The position numbers and the translations under genes are program-made. A stretch of 64,000 nt of DNA, from positions 1 through 64,000 of the forward strand of contig JADGKB010000074.1 of NCBI GenBank assembly GCA_027604185.1. The letters are read 5' to 3'. This DNA comes from Boothiomyces macroporosus (lineage: Eukaryota; Chytridiomycota; Chytridiomycetes; Rhizophydiales; Terramycetaceae). The notes beneath the pieces were generated by a model. The model did not search any database, was not told the origin of the DNA, and was given only the letters and a program-made list of their open reading frames with translations. The first letter of the stretch is position 1. Every line of letters begins with the position of its first letter. This document shows positions 41,102 to 52,403 of this stretch, in pieces.

Positions 41102-41937
41102 CTGTCAAAATATTGGAAATGCAGGTTATTTAAAGGCTTATGTAAGCCTTGTGATCAAAGGTCTGTGACCAACAAAGACTTTGATGGGTGCGTGTACGAA
41201 GGAACCAGCAACTTGCAAACGCTACACAAGTTCAACTGACAAGAACAAAAAGAAAGCCAAAAACGCCTGATATCTGGAAAGGATATAAAGCAGTTCTTTT
41301 CCATATTAGATGTTGTTTTTCCTTAATTAAATATTGACATTTCTATTTTAGGAAAAGTAAAACAAAGGATGCGGAAGATACGCCAACCACCGCGCTTGAA
41401 TGATTCACAAAGTATCTACTGTTATCGCCAATATCTCTGACCGGAAATGTTTTCCTAGTACAGGTATATAGGCGCTCAAGTTTGTCCTCTTTGAAAAACT
41501 TGCATTTTAGTTTCTGTGAGGATGGCTATGGAGTCAAAGTTGCGCCTAAACTACTTTGAATCCCCAACGGAATAAAGCTTATCCAATCAGAATGAAATCT
41601 CGGGTTGTCAACGGAAACATGTGATGACAACAATATGTTCAGAAAGTAATCGAAACTTGAACCAGTATTGTATCGAATCACTAGGGCAGAAAGTTGATCG
41701 CCTGCTTGTTATACTGGACTATTCCTCATTCAAAGCAGTTCTTGGACAGCCAACACCTTGCAATCTTACCTATTGAGTCGTTCAACCGAGCGTAAGGAAA
41801 CAAACTCTTCTAAAGACACTATTCGCGAAAAGACGGTCTACTATGAATGCACCCAGATTTGTCCCTATCAAGTCATTGAAGGTAGTCCATTGTTGCAATG
41901 CATATACTTTTAGCCACAACATTAATTTATTTATACT
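41102..41937. other. Long intergenic region
   Basis: 836 bp. The 41102-41160 end holds the copy 3 promoter. I find no gene, tRNA or repeat in the remainder. Confidence 0.4.
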
Positions 41938-42738
41938 TTAAAAGTTCACAACTTTCTTTTGCTTCTTGACTACTGGCTTTGGCACAGGAGTTTCTTTTTG
42001 TATCTTGTGGATTGAATCAAACACGTCATCATCATCTCCTCCTTGGTTCATATCCATGGTGCCCAACATGATTGCTCCTTTCTCTTGCTCCATTGGCTTG
42101 CAATCTTTAGCCAAATGTCGCACACTTCCACAAAACTTGCAGCAACCACCATTTGGATAAATACCACGTTCGTTTTCTGGACACTGCCCAACCAAGTGAC
42201 CCCTTTGCTTACAAATAAAGCAAGTACTATAAGGTAAAGGATTTTCTAGATTAATAATGGTTACTAGGATCTGCTTTTTTGTCACATTTAGCCAGCGTAT
42301 GTTCCAACGAACCACATCTGAAACAGATATTTCCAAGTTCTGCTAACTGAATATCATCAATGGTTTTCTGATTATTTCGCGGACAGTTTGCTACAGAGTG
42401 GCCCTTCTGTCGGCATAAAAAGCAATTCTATGTTAGGATAGTTGAACCATCTTCTTTTCTTTGGCTTTTTCTCTCCTTGATCGCCGTTTCAAGGCTTCCC
42501 GTTCTGCTTTTGTTAGAGATGCATCGTGCTTTGCAGGTTGCTCTTCCGGTTGAGTATCTTGCGGTAAATTGGATCGATGTCTAATTCTCTTTTTCTTTCC
42601 TTCTTCTGTATTTTCAACTGGATTAATTTCAGGTTGTGCTTGCTCTGTTGCTGGCTTTCCGATATCTTTTAAATCCCTGGATTGAAACTCTGAGGCTTCT
42701 TCTACTCTCTGTCTCTTCATTTTCGTCACTCTTGTCAT
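41938..42738 (-). CDS. ZCCHC9-like zinc-knuckle protein
   Basis: 253 residues; two introns of 20 nt (gttcaactatcctaacatag, after KEKKM) and 19 nt. A basic, Lys/Glu-rich N-terminus (ERE and RSRREKAKEKK) precedes four CCHC zinc knuckles: CFLCRQKGHSVANC, CFRCGSLEHTLAKC, CFICKQRGHLVGQC and CKFCGSVRHLAKDC. Number, spacing and the linker NPLPYSTCFIC match the ZCCHC9 family, nucleolar RNA-binding proteins tied to rRNA processing. The start codon lies 21 bp from the ATG of the divergent transporter gene. Confidence 0.85.
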
Positions 42739-42759
42739 TTTTATTTTTCAAAAAAAAAT

Positions 42760-43743
42760 ATGGAAACTGAGCCATTATTGCCAGAGCAAGTGCAGCACAA
42801 ATACAGCATAATACGATACCTCCCAGCGCTATTATTCGGACAGCTATTATCGCTACTAAACGCCCTCACTAATATTTGCAATTCTCAAGCACCAACGACA
42901 TTTCCCATTGTACAAAACTCTGTCATTTATCCTCTAGTATTTCTCATTGTCAGTATCCCAAATTACAAGTACTTGGTTTCATTTTATCAAAAGATTCAAA
43001 AACAAAGGTATTTCAGTATCGCGATACCAATGGCGGTTGCTGACGTTAGCGCGAATGCTTGCATAGTAAAAGCGTTTCAAACTACTTCTTCGCTATCGGC
43101 GATGCTAATCAATTCATCCTCGACTGTATTGGTAATACTGCTTGGATCTACTCTATTTAAAATACAGTACAAAAAGAATAATTATATTGGAGGATTGATT
43201 TGCCTGGTTGGGTTACTATTTGTATTAATTGGCAAAGCAGAGAATAGTGATAGTAGTGGTAACTCAATAAGTGGAAATTGTTTCGTGTTGTTGGGGGCAT
43301 TTGGATATTCGATTTCAAATATCTTGAATGAACGGATATCTAGATTGGAAGAAGGCTTTCCTATCGCTACTTTATCAAGTATGGGCTTCTTTGGTTCAAT
43401 CACGAGTCTGATCTTTTTGTTTACTATTGGCCAAGAAGAGCTCTCTCTGATCTCCAGAATATCGCGATTGGATGGATATGTTTGGAATGTAATTTATTCA
43501 TGCGTGATGGTATTAATGTACATTATGGTATCAAAATACTTTCAAAAGTATGGCGCAATTCTGTTCAACTTCAATATCATTACCGCTGATTTGTACATTT
43601 TCATTTACAACCAAATTGTATTCGCCACACTGCTATCGGGAACGTATATACTTGGATTATTCTTGATTCTGATTGGTCTTGTTCTGTATTCCACCGCGGA
43701 ACCTGTTTACACGTTCCACATTGTACCAATCAAAATAAACTAG
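42760..43743 (+). CDS. SLC35F-type drug/metabolite transporter
   Basis: 327 residues, no intron, with about ten membrane segments. The DMT-superfamily pattern is clear: MAVADVSANACIVKAFQTTS, SSTVLVILLGSTLFKIQY, GGLICLVGLLFVLIGK, NCFVLLGAFGYSISNILNER and MGFFGSITSLIFLF. This layout matches SLC35F1/F2/F6 (solute transporters of the plasma or endomembranes, substrates mostly unproved). A divergent partner lies 21 bp away, with a shared T-tract/A-tract spacer. Confidence 0.8.
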   Translation: METEPLLPEQVQHKYSIIRYLPALLFGQLLSLLNALTNICNSQAPTTFPIVQNSVIYPLVFLIVSIPNYKYLVSFYQKIQKQRYFSIAIPMAVADVSANACIVKAFQTTSSLSAMLINSSSTVLVILLGSTLFKIQYKKNNYIGGLICLVGLLFVLIGKAENSDSSGNSISGNCFVLLGAFGYSISNILNERISRLEEGFPIATLSSMGFFGSITSLIFLFTIGQEELSLISRISRLDGYVWNVIYSCVMVLMYIMVSKYFQKYGAILFNFNIITADLYIFIYNQIVFATLLSGTYILGLFLILIGLVLYSTAEPVYTFHIVPIKIN

Positions 43744-43813
43744 TCTAGTTATAATATTTCCACTTTTTGCAATCCAAGTGAAAAACTGCTGATCAAATTT
43801 TTTCCAAAAGAAA

Positions 43814-44898
43814 ATGACAGACTACCAGCGACAGTTGCTAGCAGAGCTGATGAACCCACTCATTCCCTCAGCAAAAAAGAATTTCACAGATGACGATGTA
43901 TGTAAGAACCATATAGTCGCATTTTGCCCAAACGAAATATTCCAAAATACCAAAGTCGATCTCGGAAAATGTCCCTTGGTACACGATGAGAAGCTACAGA
44001 AAGAATACCAGTCATTGACACTGATCGAGCGATCGAAATACAATTACGAAGCGCAGTTTAATGAATTTTTGTTAAAGTTGATCCAGGATGTAGATCGAAC
44101 GATTAGAAAAGGCCATCAACGGTTAGAAAACAAGTCGGAGGTGGTATTTGATAATGTGGTACGTTGCTATAATATTAGGATGATATCCGGGAGAAAATTA
44201 TGATTCTTGAGGAACAAATTGGACCAAAGCTACCTTATATTGCTATACTGGGAGAAGCAGGAAAGGTTCAAGACGCTTTGGATTACCATACTCAATTACA
44301 GCGATCTTTTGCGGAATTGGACAGTTTAAGGACTAGCGATCCTTCGCATCCCACTTATAGACCTGACAAGCGGATGGAAGTATGTGAAGTATGCGGTGCT
44401 CTATTGGCAAATGATCAAAGTACTAAAAGTTAACATTAGCTGGAGCTAGACTCGATGCACATATATCAGGCAAACAACACTCTGGATTCTTGCGAATAAG
44501 GAAGGCGATTGAAGATTATAAAGTAATAATTACTAATATAGAAACGCCAGTTGAAACTTAAAGCAAGGAATGCGTTATTAGGAATTAAGGAAGCAAAGGA
44601 GGAAAAAGATAAAGAAAATAAGGAAAAGGAAAAAGCTGAGATTCCGCCACCAAGAGAAAGAGATATTCCGCCACCTAGAAACAGAGATATTCCTCCTCCA
44701 AGGGAACGAGATATTCCACCTCCAAGGGAACGAGATATTCCTCCACCAAGAGATAGGGATAGATATGAAAGGGATCCTAGAGACAGAAGAGATAGAGAGC
44801 GTGACAGATATGATGATAGGAGAAGAGATAGATATGAAGATCGGAGAAGATATGACGATCGGAGGGAACCATATAGGAGGCGATCAGATTACTACTAA
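43814..44898 (+). CDS. LUC7-like U1 snRNP splicing factor
   Basis: 341 residues; three introns of 20, 20 and 19 nt. LUC7 proteins stabilise pairing of U1 snRNA with the 5' splice site. Seen: LLAELMNPLIPSAKKNFTDD, the first zinc motif (VCKNHIVAFCPNEIF...GKCPLVHD), the second (EVCEVCGALLAND), the signature ARLDAHISGKQHSGFLRIRK, and a C-terminal tail of IPPPRERD repeats followed by an RD/RE-rich region (DRRDRERDRYDDRRRDRYED). In a genome with 19-21-nt introns, its 5' splice site-binding surface is of interest. Confidence 0.92.
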
Positions 44899-44951
44899 TA
44901 AATCTTTTTCAAATTGTCATACAATAGTTTATCATGAATTTATTCACATTT

Positions 44952-45971
44952 CTAGTAACCTAGATCCAAATTCACTCTGTTTGGAATATCCGTTCCACCA
45001 ATGAAAGCAGAGATTGATTTCATAACGATAGATGGCCCAGTCTTGGGATCTGTCAATGCAGCTACATGAGGAGTAATAATCACTCTTGGATGTGTCCATA
45101 ATGGCGAATCTTTAGTCAAAGGCTCCTTTCTAAAAACATCCAAAACTGCCAAATCGAGATGATTATCAAGCGCATCAAGTAAATCTTGCTCAACCAAGTG
45201 ACCACCTCTCGCAAAATTAATCAATTTCGATCCTTTCTTCATCATTTTGAAAAACGACGCGTTCAAGATGTTCTCTGTTGCTGGTGTTAAAGGCAACAGA
45301 TTTACAAGAATGTCACTGTTACTACATAATTGTTTAATACCATCTTCTCCTGTAAAAGTACTAATTTCAATTTCTTTAATATTTTCATCATCATCCAAGA
45401 TTTTAATTTTGACAGTTTTTGGTGACCTCGTATGTCCATAGACTATAAATCCATTTCTGACCAAGTATTTAGCACATTCATATCCGATTTCTCCCATCCC
45501 AAGAATTCCAATCTTGCAATCAGATTTATCAAATTCAATATGCTGGTACCAAGTACTTGTTTGTTGCTGTTCTTGATACTTGTTAAAGTGTCGGTATATA
45601 TACAGTACTCTAGCTAAACAGCTTTCTGCAAGTGATTTTTTCATGTCTGGATCCACTAATCTTGTGAGAATCAGCTGCTTGTTTGAAGTTCGAAGCTGCT
45701 TAAAAGAAGGATCATTCAAGATGCCGTCTACACCTGCCCATAGTGAAGCAATTAGTTTAACATTCTTGTAATGCAAGAGCTGGTTTGGTGGTACAGTTGC
45801 TGTAACTACAATCTCTACTGTATCTGGGTCAACTTCTGGAGGTACTTTGTCCGAATGAAAGTGAACGGTGAATGATGGATATTGGGATAGAAACAGTTCC
45901 TTGAATGACTTGAAGAGAAGGCGGAGATGTGAATAATCGATCGACAGGAAAACCACTTGGTTCATTGTCAT
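44952..45971 (-). CDS. D-2-hydroxyacid dehydrogenase family protein
   Basis: 339 residues from the ATG at 45971, which directly follows the T-tract/CAAAA leader. It is a reductase of the glyoxylate/hydroxypyruvate group. Motifs: LIASLWAGVDGIL, the NAD-binding KIGILGMGEIGYECAKYL, NLLPLTPATENIL, INFARGGHLVEQDLLDAL, AVLDVFRKEPL and WTHPRVIITPHVAAL (with the catalytic His). The arrangement matches the GyaR/GhrA-like group, and the substrate is probably glyoxylate or hydroxypyruvate. Confidence 0.88.
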   Translation of the reverse strand: MTMNQVVFLSIDYSHLRLLFKSFKELFLSQYPSFTVHFHSDKVPPEVDPDTVEIVVTATVPPNQLLHYKNVKLIASLWAGVDGILNDPSFKQLRTSNKQLILTRLVDPDMKKSLAESCLARVLYIYRHFNKYQEQQQTSTWYQHIEFDKSDCKIGILGMGEIGYECAKYLVRNGFIVYGHTRSPKTVKIKILDDDENIKEIEISTFTGEDGIKQLCSNSDILVNLLPLTPATENILNASFFKMMKKGSKLINFARGGHLVEQDLLDALDNHLDLAVLDVFRKEPLTKDSPLWTHPRVIITPHVAALTDPKTGPSIVMKSISAFIGGTDIPNRVNLDLGY

Positions 45972-46056
45972 TTTTGGCTGAAAAATTAAATTAAAATCCA
46001 AGACTAGAAATACAAAACTCAAGACACTTACCGTAAATTAAACACTATATTTAAAA

Positions 46057-46905
46057 CTATTTTAAAATCAAAACATCATCCGAATTGGATTTCAGGTACC
46101 GAATACCGAATAATGTAATTTGATTACAGCAAGAGATTACTAATTGCGAGAGCTGCAAGCCATTGTTACCCATAGAGTGCCGCCTGATTAGTTCAATAGA
46201 TTCATTCGACAAGAATGGCGCATCATTGAATGAAGGCATCCTTGGCATTTCAACCGCATAATTCTCTATCCCCTTCGAAAGCGACATTATCCCAAGATCA
46301 GTGATTTGCATACATCCGGAAATATCCAGTGTTTTTAATCTAGTACATCCCATGCCTATAAATATCAAAGACGTATCTGAAATCGCCAAGTTCCATGAAA
46401 TATTTAGCACTCTGAGTGATTTACGACAAGATCGAAGGAGAGACAGTAGCGTTTTGTCAGTTCTACCGCCTCCGCTTAAATTTAAATATTGAAGATGATT
46501 CAAGCTGCCACTTATTTTGATCAAGCAGTTATTTGAAATTCCTTTGCAAAACGATATATCCAGGGTAGTTAATACAATTGGTTGGCACTGTATAAATGAT
46601 ACCAGCAACTGTCCCAGTTTACTAGAGTTCCTGCTTTGCTCTGGGAGCCTTTGTGAAAGAACTAGATGCTGAACTAGTGGCTGCTGTTTCTTTTGGCAAT
46701 GTTCATTTAGTATTTCGAATTGCTTTAGTGATTTAATCAGCGGTTTGTTCCAAATCAGGGGAAAAGCAACGCTGTGCCATGTTGAACATACTAAAGCGCA
46801 CTTTGTAAGCGTTTCAATAGATCCACTAAAGCAATCCTGAGGTACAAAGTACGAAAATATTTCTCGTAGTATCTCTGGTGGTACTGAGCTTATTTCGCAA
46901 GTCAT
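46057..46905 (-). CDS. F-box/leucine-rich-repeat protein (FBXL type)
   Basis: 282 residues, intronless. The N-terminal F-box is VPPEILREIFSYFV...LVCSTWHSVAFPLIW, followed by LRRs of the cysteine-containing AMN1 kind: TTLDISFCKGISNNCL, LQYLNLSGGGRTDKTL, VLNISWNLAISDTSL, LKTLDISGCMQITDLGI and QLVISCCNQITLFGI. It is predicted to be an SCF substrate receptor; no substrate can be inferred. Confidence 0.85.
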   Translation of the reverse strand: MTCEISSVPPEILREIFSYFVPQDCFSGSIETLTKCALVCSTWHSVAFPLIWNKPLIKSLKQFEILNEHCQKKQQPLVQHLVLSQRLPEQSRNSSKLGQLLVSFIQCQPIVLTTLDISFCKGISNNCLIKISGSLNHLQYLNLSGGGRTDKTLLSLLRSCRKSLRVLNISWNLAISDTSLIFIGMGCTRLKTLDISGCMQITDLGIMSLSKGIENYAVEMPRMPSFNDAPFLSNESIELIRRHSMGNNGLQLSQLVISCCNQITLFGIRYLKSNSDDVLILK

Positions 46906-47589
46906 CTTTTCAAGCTTAATTTTTGCAACTTTTTCTAGTTGGCTATGGCTTTAACAAGAGGCTCTACATGGACGATTATGGGAATCGCACCTCCGTTTAA
47001 CCATGAAACGCTCTTGAAATAACAGGTATGGTATTACCAGGTGGTAGAAGTCTGGAGTATCTCGAAATAATCGACAAACGGAATCACTCTTATAAAAGTC
47101 TACTATTTCCGAATACATCCTAGTATTTCTAAAGGGACTTTATAAATTCTCTGATATTTCTTTGAGCGTTTTCTTTTGCATAAAGTTTGACAGTTGCGCT
47201 CGAGCCAGTATCGGTGCTTTTAAAATTGGATAAGAATAATATCAAATCTAATTTTCCCTGTCACTATTAAATATCTGGTATATCAGATCGAAACCTAGAA
47301 AATTCACTTGATCGAGAAATATATTCCGCCATTCACAATAGATGAAACAAGGAAAAATCTTGATGGAATGCATGAAAATAATATCGCTTCTGTCCTAATA
47401 TCATGCTATTTCGTGTTATGCTTCTTCGGAGGTTTTTATTCTAGCCAATGGAATGTCTCAATTTTACTCCAAGCCACAAGTAAAAATTCCAAAAAAAAGA
47501 CTCGCATTTGAAAAAGTTTACTTTTAGTTCTCGAAGTCTCGTTCAACGTTAAATCGATTTCAGACAGTATCAACAGTAAATTAGTAAAA
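46906..47589. other. Intergenic region
   Basis: 684 bp ahead of the RPP1 gene. One open frame (about 47308-47511, hydrophobic segment) begins with a non-ATG codon and is not supported. No RNA genes seen. Confidence 0.4.
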
Positions 47590-47943
47590 ATGTCTCTCTC
47601 AACTGCTCAATCCGCTTGGTAATTCATCAATTAATATAGTGTCTACGCCGCTTTAATCCTCCAAGACGAAGGTCTTGAAATTACTGCAGACAAATTATCA
47701 GCCATCATCTCTGCCTCTGGAGTTGAAGTTGAATCCATCTGGCCTACCATCTTTGCTAAAGCTTTAGCTGGAAAAGATTTAGGTGCTCTTTTGTTCAATG
47801 TCGGTGCCGGAGGTGCTCCAGCCGCTGCCGGTGGTGCTGCTGCTGCTCCAGCTGCTGGAGGTGCTGCTGCCCCAGCTGAAGAAGAAAAGGCCGAAGAAAA
47901 GGAAGAATCCGATGAGGATATGGGCTTCGGTTTGTTCGATTAA
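47590..47943 (+). CDS. RPP1: 60S acidic ribosomal protein P1
   Basis: 110 residues with one 21-nt intron (47619..47639), which splits the Cys codon of SACVYAALIL. P1 forms the lateral stalk of the large ribosomal subunit and recruits GTPase factors. Seen: the N-terminal helical domain ([37 protein letters not shown]), an Ala/Gly hinge (GGGAAAPAAG-like), and the invariant acidic end [13 protein letters not shown]. The clear homology makes this a good calibration point for the ultrashort-intron rule. Confidence 0.97.
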
Positions 47944-48019
47944 TTCAATCGCCAATGATTTATTGTTATAATACAACCTTATCATTACTTTTCAAAATTG
48001 ATTTAAACCTTTTTTATTA

Positions 48020-49774
48020 CTAGTCATAATTTAACGAGATTTCCCCAGATACTGGAGCGTCCAAATCATGATAACTCTTCATCACTCTGGTTTCCCTCCG
48101 ACCACCTTCAAATGATCTTTGTCCACTGTTTCTCCTATCGAATCGTTGATTGCCACCATATCTATCACGCGAATCCCTTTCGTTTCTTCTTCCTGGATAC
48201 CACCCTGGCGGTGGTCTAATTTCAATTTTGTTGAAATCTTTGGCAAAATTATTAAAGAATTCAACTTCCCCAGGGATATGCGCAATCAAATGTTCGTGCT
48301 TGGTTTTGATGTGTTTTCTTACAAAATCATCGCCCCTAAACAATTTTTGACATTCTGTACATCTGAATTTGGAATCAGCTTCTTTGCGGACATACGAAGT
48401 CATGGTTTTATCTTGTTGTAGCTCAACGTCTTTTAATCCAAGGTTAGAGATTTGTTCGTGCACTTGATCCATTCTAACGGCCACTCGAGGATCTAATTTC
48501 GCCATCCAGAATACAGTCTTTTTTGGTAAATCTTTAACTGAAGAGTATGGTTTTCTAAATGGTAAACTTCCTCTTCTAAGATGGTTCTCTGGTGACGAGC
48601 TTTCAACTCCAGTGTAATAATCATAGAAATGAACTTGGTGAAGGTATAAAATATATAAATCCAGCTGCTTCTTTACTTTTTCCACTTGTATACCCTTGTC
48701 CTCTTCTTCTACATCTTCGGGATCCTCAACTGTTGGCACATTCGGTAAAATGAAATCATTTAATCTTGGTTCGATTATCGCTGATCCTTTCTCGGATCCA
48801 AATGCTTCATTGTCGAGAAATGCAGCAAGAGTCTTGATTTGGGTTAAATCAAATTCAAGCCTAGAAGGCTTGCTTCCATGACCAGAAACTGAACGAGCGT
48901 TAATTGGATTGATTCTTTGAGGAACAAACCCCATTACATGCTCCTTGATCTATAATGAGTCTAAATCAACCTTCTTGTCATCCAAAAGAGGAATTGTGGC
49001 TTCTAAATCAGTACCATCTTCAAATACAGCCCATCCCAGCCTCGACATTCTCTTGTCTGGTCGAGGGTCTGTTAATTCCAGATATTTGAATCCAGCAGCA
49101 ACACTGCAAAACTTTTTATCAAAAATAAATTACTGAAACCAACTCTTCTCTGGTAATTGTAACGGGAACTCCTTTGATAAATAATGCGGTAGTTTTAAGC
49201 GGCTCGACATCATGAGCAATTCCCATTTCTTTATCTTCGTCCATTGCATCGGCAGGTAAAGATTCCTTGTCAGGTGCATCACAAGTGAAATCATCATACT
49301 TGCCCCCATTCAAATTATCACTAAACTGTTGAAAGCAAGTCGATTTTCTTTCTTTAATCTGCTCTTTGAACTTCAACGACTCTTCGGGGTGGTACCGTTC
49401 ACGGAACCTACAGTCATATCCAATTACCATTCTTCTTGCGAGTGCTGCTGGAAAAGCTTTTCATTTTGAGACCTGGTAAATGTGATTTTGTAAATGTCGT
49501 ATCGCTTGTCCAACTCTTCCGGTTCCAAACCTTTGTGCTTGTATAACTTTCCAAATTCCCTTATATCCATTAAATATTCTTCTTTGAGAGGATCCCTATT
49601 ATCAGTTTATCATTACCGCATCTCTCTCCCCCTTTCGTCGTAGGAATCACTTCTTCGTCTTGGGGAAGGCGTTCGTCTTCTGTCGTCGTATCTTCTGTCC
49701 CTCCCAAAGCTATCTCTCCCATAGTCTCTTCCGTAGCCGTCCATGTCAGATCGTCTATATCCGTCGTCATACAT
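48020..49774 (-). CDS. SRRT: SERRATE/ARS2 homologue
   Basis: Five exons, 556 residues, introns 21, 20, 22 and 21 nt. ARS2 joins nuclear cap-binding complex to RNA processing or decay. An Arg/Asp-rich N-terminus (YRRSDMDGYGRDYGRDSFGR) is followed by a helical leg (DPLKEEYLMDIREFGKLYKH), the family-specific EEWFRERYHPEESLKFK, an RRM-like part (TALFIKGVPVTITREEL, GWAVFED), and the C2H2 finger FRCTECQKLFRGDDFVRKHI...KHEHL, then EFFNNF and an RGG-like tail (GGNQRFDRRNSGQRSFEGGR). All four splices rebuild conserved stretches. The start at 49774 follows a T-tract leader. Confidence 0.92.
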
Positions 49775-49809
49775 TTTCAAAAAAAAGATTTAAAAGAATT
49801 TTTTTACAT

Positions 49810-50331
49810 TTATTTCAGTTCTCTTACCATCCACCAAGCATTCGCTCCATTGTATGAGCATTTAGCACTTACTTGGAATCCAAACTTTTCGTAGAATTTG
49901 AGGTTTTTCTCGTTTCCGGTCCACAGAGCAACTGGACCTTCCAACTGCGGCAGTCTATAGTTGAGCAAAGCAGTCCCGGCGCCATTTCCTTCATTCAGAG
50001 AGCCTATCCAAGACAGATACCAATACGGTGTGCTTGGAGCATGTTTGTCAATGATCGAAAACAACTTTTGAGCCTCTGTGCTATACTTGAAATTGGTTGG
50101 TTCACTAACTCCTCCCTCTATCCTTGACCAAAGACAAACTGCGGACTTGTCTTCTACTATATCTACAATCTTTGCATTTACCACTGCCTCTGTAAATATG
50201 TGGTAATAGTTTTCATCTCTTTCTGTATCGTCGGAGAATATCCACTTGGCTATCGGATCGGAATGGAACGAGTTGAGCAGAATCTCCACTGCTATATCTT
50301 CTTGTCCTTCTTGAAGCGAGTGAACTTTCAT
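49810..50331 (-). CDS. GNAT-family acetyltransferase
   Basis: 173 residues, no intron. GNAT features: VEILLNSFHSDPIAKWIFSD (N-terminal), HAPSTPYWYLSWIGSLNEGN (beta4 acceptor region), GAGTALLNYRLPQ (acetyl-CoA loop, degenerate G.G...) and FYEKFGFQVSAKCS (C-terminal motif). It resembles fungal GNATs of the puromycin-acetyltransferase-like group; the substrate is unknown. It lies 35 bp upstream of the SRRT gene on the same strand. Confidence 0.8.
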   Translation of the reverse strand: MKVHSLQEGQEDIAVEILLNSFHSDPIAKWIFSDDTERDENYYHIFTEAVVNAKIVDIVEDKSAVCLWSRIEGGVSEPTNFKYSTEAQKLFSIIDKHAPSTPYWYLSWIGSLNEGNGAGTALLNYRLPQLEGPVALWTGNEKNLKFYEKFGFQVSAKCSYNGANAWWMVRELK

Positions 50332-50389
50332 TTCGGAATAATTTGGAAAAAATTATTTTGAAAGTCGGAAAAAGAAGACAATTTAATGA

Positions 50390-52102
50390 CTAGATTCTTT
50401 TACTAAAATAACCATAGGGCAAGGTTTTGTTTTTCCAGTGGTGCATTAGACACAAGTGATGAAGTGATGGCACTGTTGCGCAAGTAGAAATTGCATTGGA
50501 AATTTCCTCTTTGATCCTGAAATCGCATACATCTAAAACAGACCATTTCCGGCAATTCAACGCATATGGATTTGCTCCAGATTTGATGAGTGCCAGAGCC
50601 CCTTCCAAATAGCCGTTCTCTGCACACCAGTGCAGCGGCGACTGTCCATAGTACGGCAAATCCAGATCTATACCACAGCGAATTAGTAATTTTATAAGAT
50701 GAATTCTCCATTTCTCATTATTTTTGTTTAGCACTTCTCGAGTAACTAATAAATGTAGCAAGTTACTTTTTCCATATAGTTTACTTATATCACTTCCGTG
50801 TCTAATAAGGGCAGTTATCAAGTCAATAATCAGCTCGTATTCCCTGTCTTCAGTAAAAACCCATGATTTAATCCGAAGAAATCGTGAACGCTGGGATATC
50901 TTGTATCTGGTATCCATTATTCGCCTGAGACTAATTTCAATAGGCGATGAGCGGCCGACTCCAGCGTTTACATCCAACCCATAATTTAGCAATAGCAACG
51001 CTACATCCATTCGCGATTGTTCACATACCAAATATAACGGTGTTGTTGTTTTTATGTGTTTGATTTCCTTCCTCGCCAACCCTGGATATTTATCAAAAAA
51101 GAACTTGATTGTGCCAACGTCGCAATAAGTTAACAAGCTGATCATAAGCATGCTGGAGTGCACATCTTGCGGGAATTCAATTTTGTCGAGAAAGTGTCTG
51201 ATGAGAGTGCTTCTATTCCAGCAAATGCAATACTCCAACATGGTTCTATTTATAAATCTAGTATTCAAGCATTCCTTTAGGTAGCTTGCCGAGCTTCGGT
51301 CATGTCGAATATATCTCCGTGGATCGATTCTAGCCCGTTTTGGGGTAAAATATTTCAACAGCAACTCTACTAACTGAATACTTCCAATTTTCAGTCCAAG
51401 TACTAGTTCATATTCTCCTATTATTGCTTGATTTTTCGCAAGTTTCTCGATTCCGTCCATATGATTACAGCAAATGGCAATCACCATGGGCGTATATTTA
51501 AATCCAAAAATGGTGCTTTGGTGTGTCAAGTTTCCTGGTTCATTCATTAGTACTTGTCCACATTTAAATGCATGAGAGTTGTACTTTGGTATCTTCAAAA
51601 TCAATCGTTTAACAGACATGTCCAATTTAATAAAATCCATTATTGAACAGGAATGAACTGGAACCCATTCCATCCAAGTACACATTAGCTTGGCCAAAAA
51701 ATCCCGTAATTTCAAATGTACAGATACTATATTAAATACAAATATACTGAATGGCGTTTCTGTCAATGATCTTATGGCAAATGAAGATTCCTGTTCTAAA
51801 TACATTGACGACGTATTCAATAGTTTTCGTTCTTTGAGTTTCAATAACTCTTGATCCAGCGCGTCATCATCTTTCTAATCTTAAATCAATATTACAGACA
51901 ATGTGTATTTACAAATAAGGAGGCTCACTGTTTCATTCTTTACCTTATCAAGAATTGACTTCATTTCCCTTGCATTGGCCATTTGATACGCGATAACGTC
52001 AGAGTGATTTCGCAAAGAAAAATTTGCTTCATACGAGACAAAATGTATCTTGATAGATAATAGCAAGAAGGCGATGGGTTCTTTAAAGGCTAGCTTCTTC
52101 AT
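50390..52102 (-). CDS. Ankyrin-repeat protein
   Basis: 563 residues; one 21-nt intron after YTLS (gtaatattgatt...ttag) joins a 70-residue N-terminal exon to the main one. The N-terminal helical region has no match. Ankyrin repeats are degenerate at first (YELVLGLKIGSIQLVELLLKY) and clear later: TTPLYLVCEQSRMDVALLLL, SNLLHLLVTREVLNK and QSPLHWCAENGYLEGALALI, followed by SGANPYALNCRKWSVLDVCD. It may act as a binding scaffold. It resembles the fast-evolving ankyrin families of zoosporic protists and fungi; no further assignment. Confidence 0.75.
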
Positions 52103-52403
52103 TGCGTTTAGGGGTACGAAAGATGATCATTACTTTAACATAAAATCTGCAAATTCCAATTCTGAAAAAGTAATTATGGAAGCATCGAATAGCTGGGCTA
52201 ATTTTTGCATATGCAGCAATTTTGTTATTCATTTGGGATGTAAACTGCATCTAGTCCCGCTGGTTAGCATAGTTCCTCTTAAAGACTTGTATCATAGGCA
52301 GCGAGATAATTCCAAAGCTGTATAAACCTACTGTTCAAATGCCTGTGCAAGGAGAATGCATGTATAAGGAGGAAACGCGATAGACGTCAGTTTTTTGTGA
52401 ATC
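52103..52403. other. Intergenic region
   Basis: 301 bp upstream of CFAP141. A plus-strand frame (52050-52325) overlaps the ankyrin gene's first exon and is judged a shadow. Nothing else seen. Confidence 0.4.

Noticed and set aside
47308..47511. Plus-strand frame with one hydrophobic segment ahead of RPP1
   Set aside because: Starts with TTG, no family similarity; more likely promoter sequence of RPP1.
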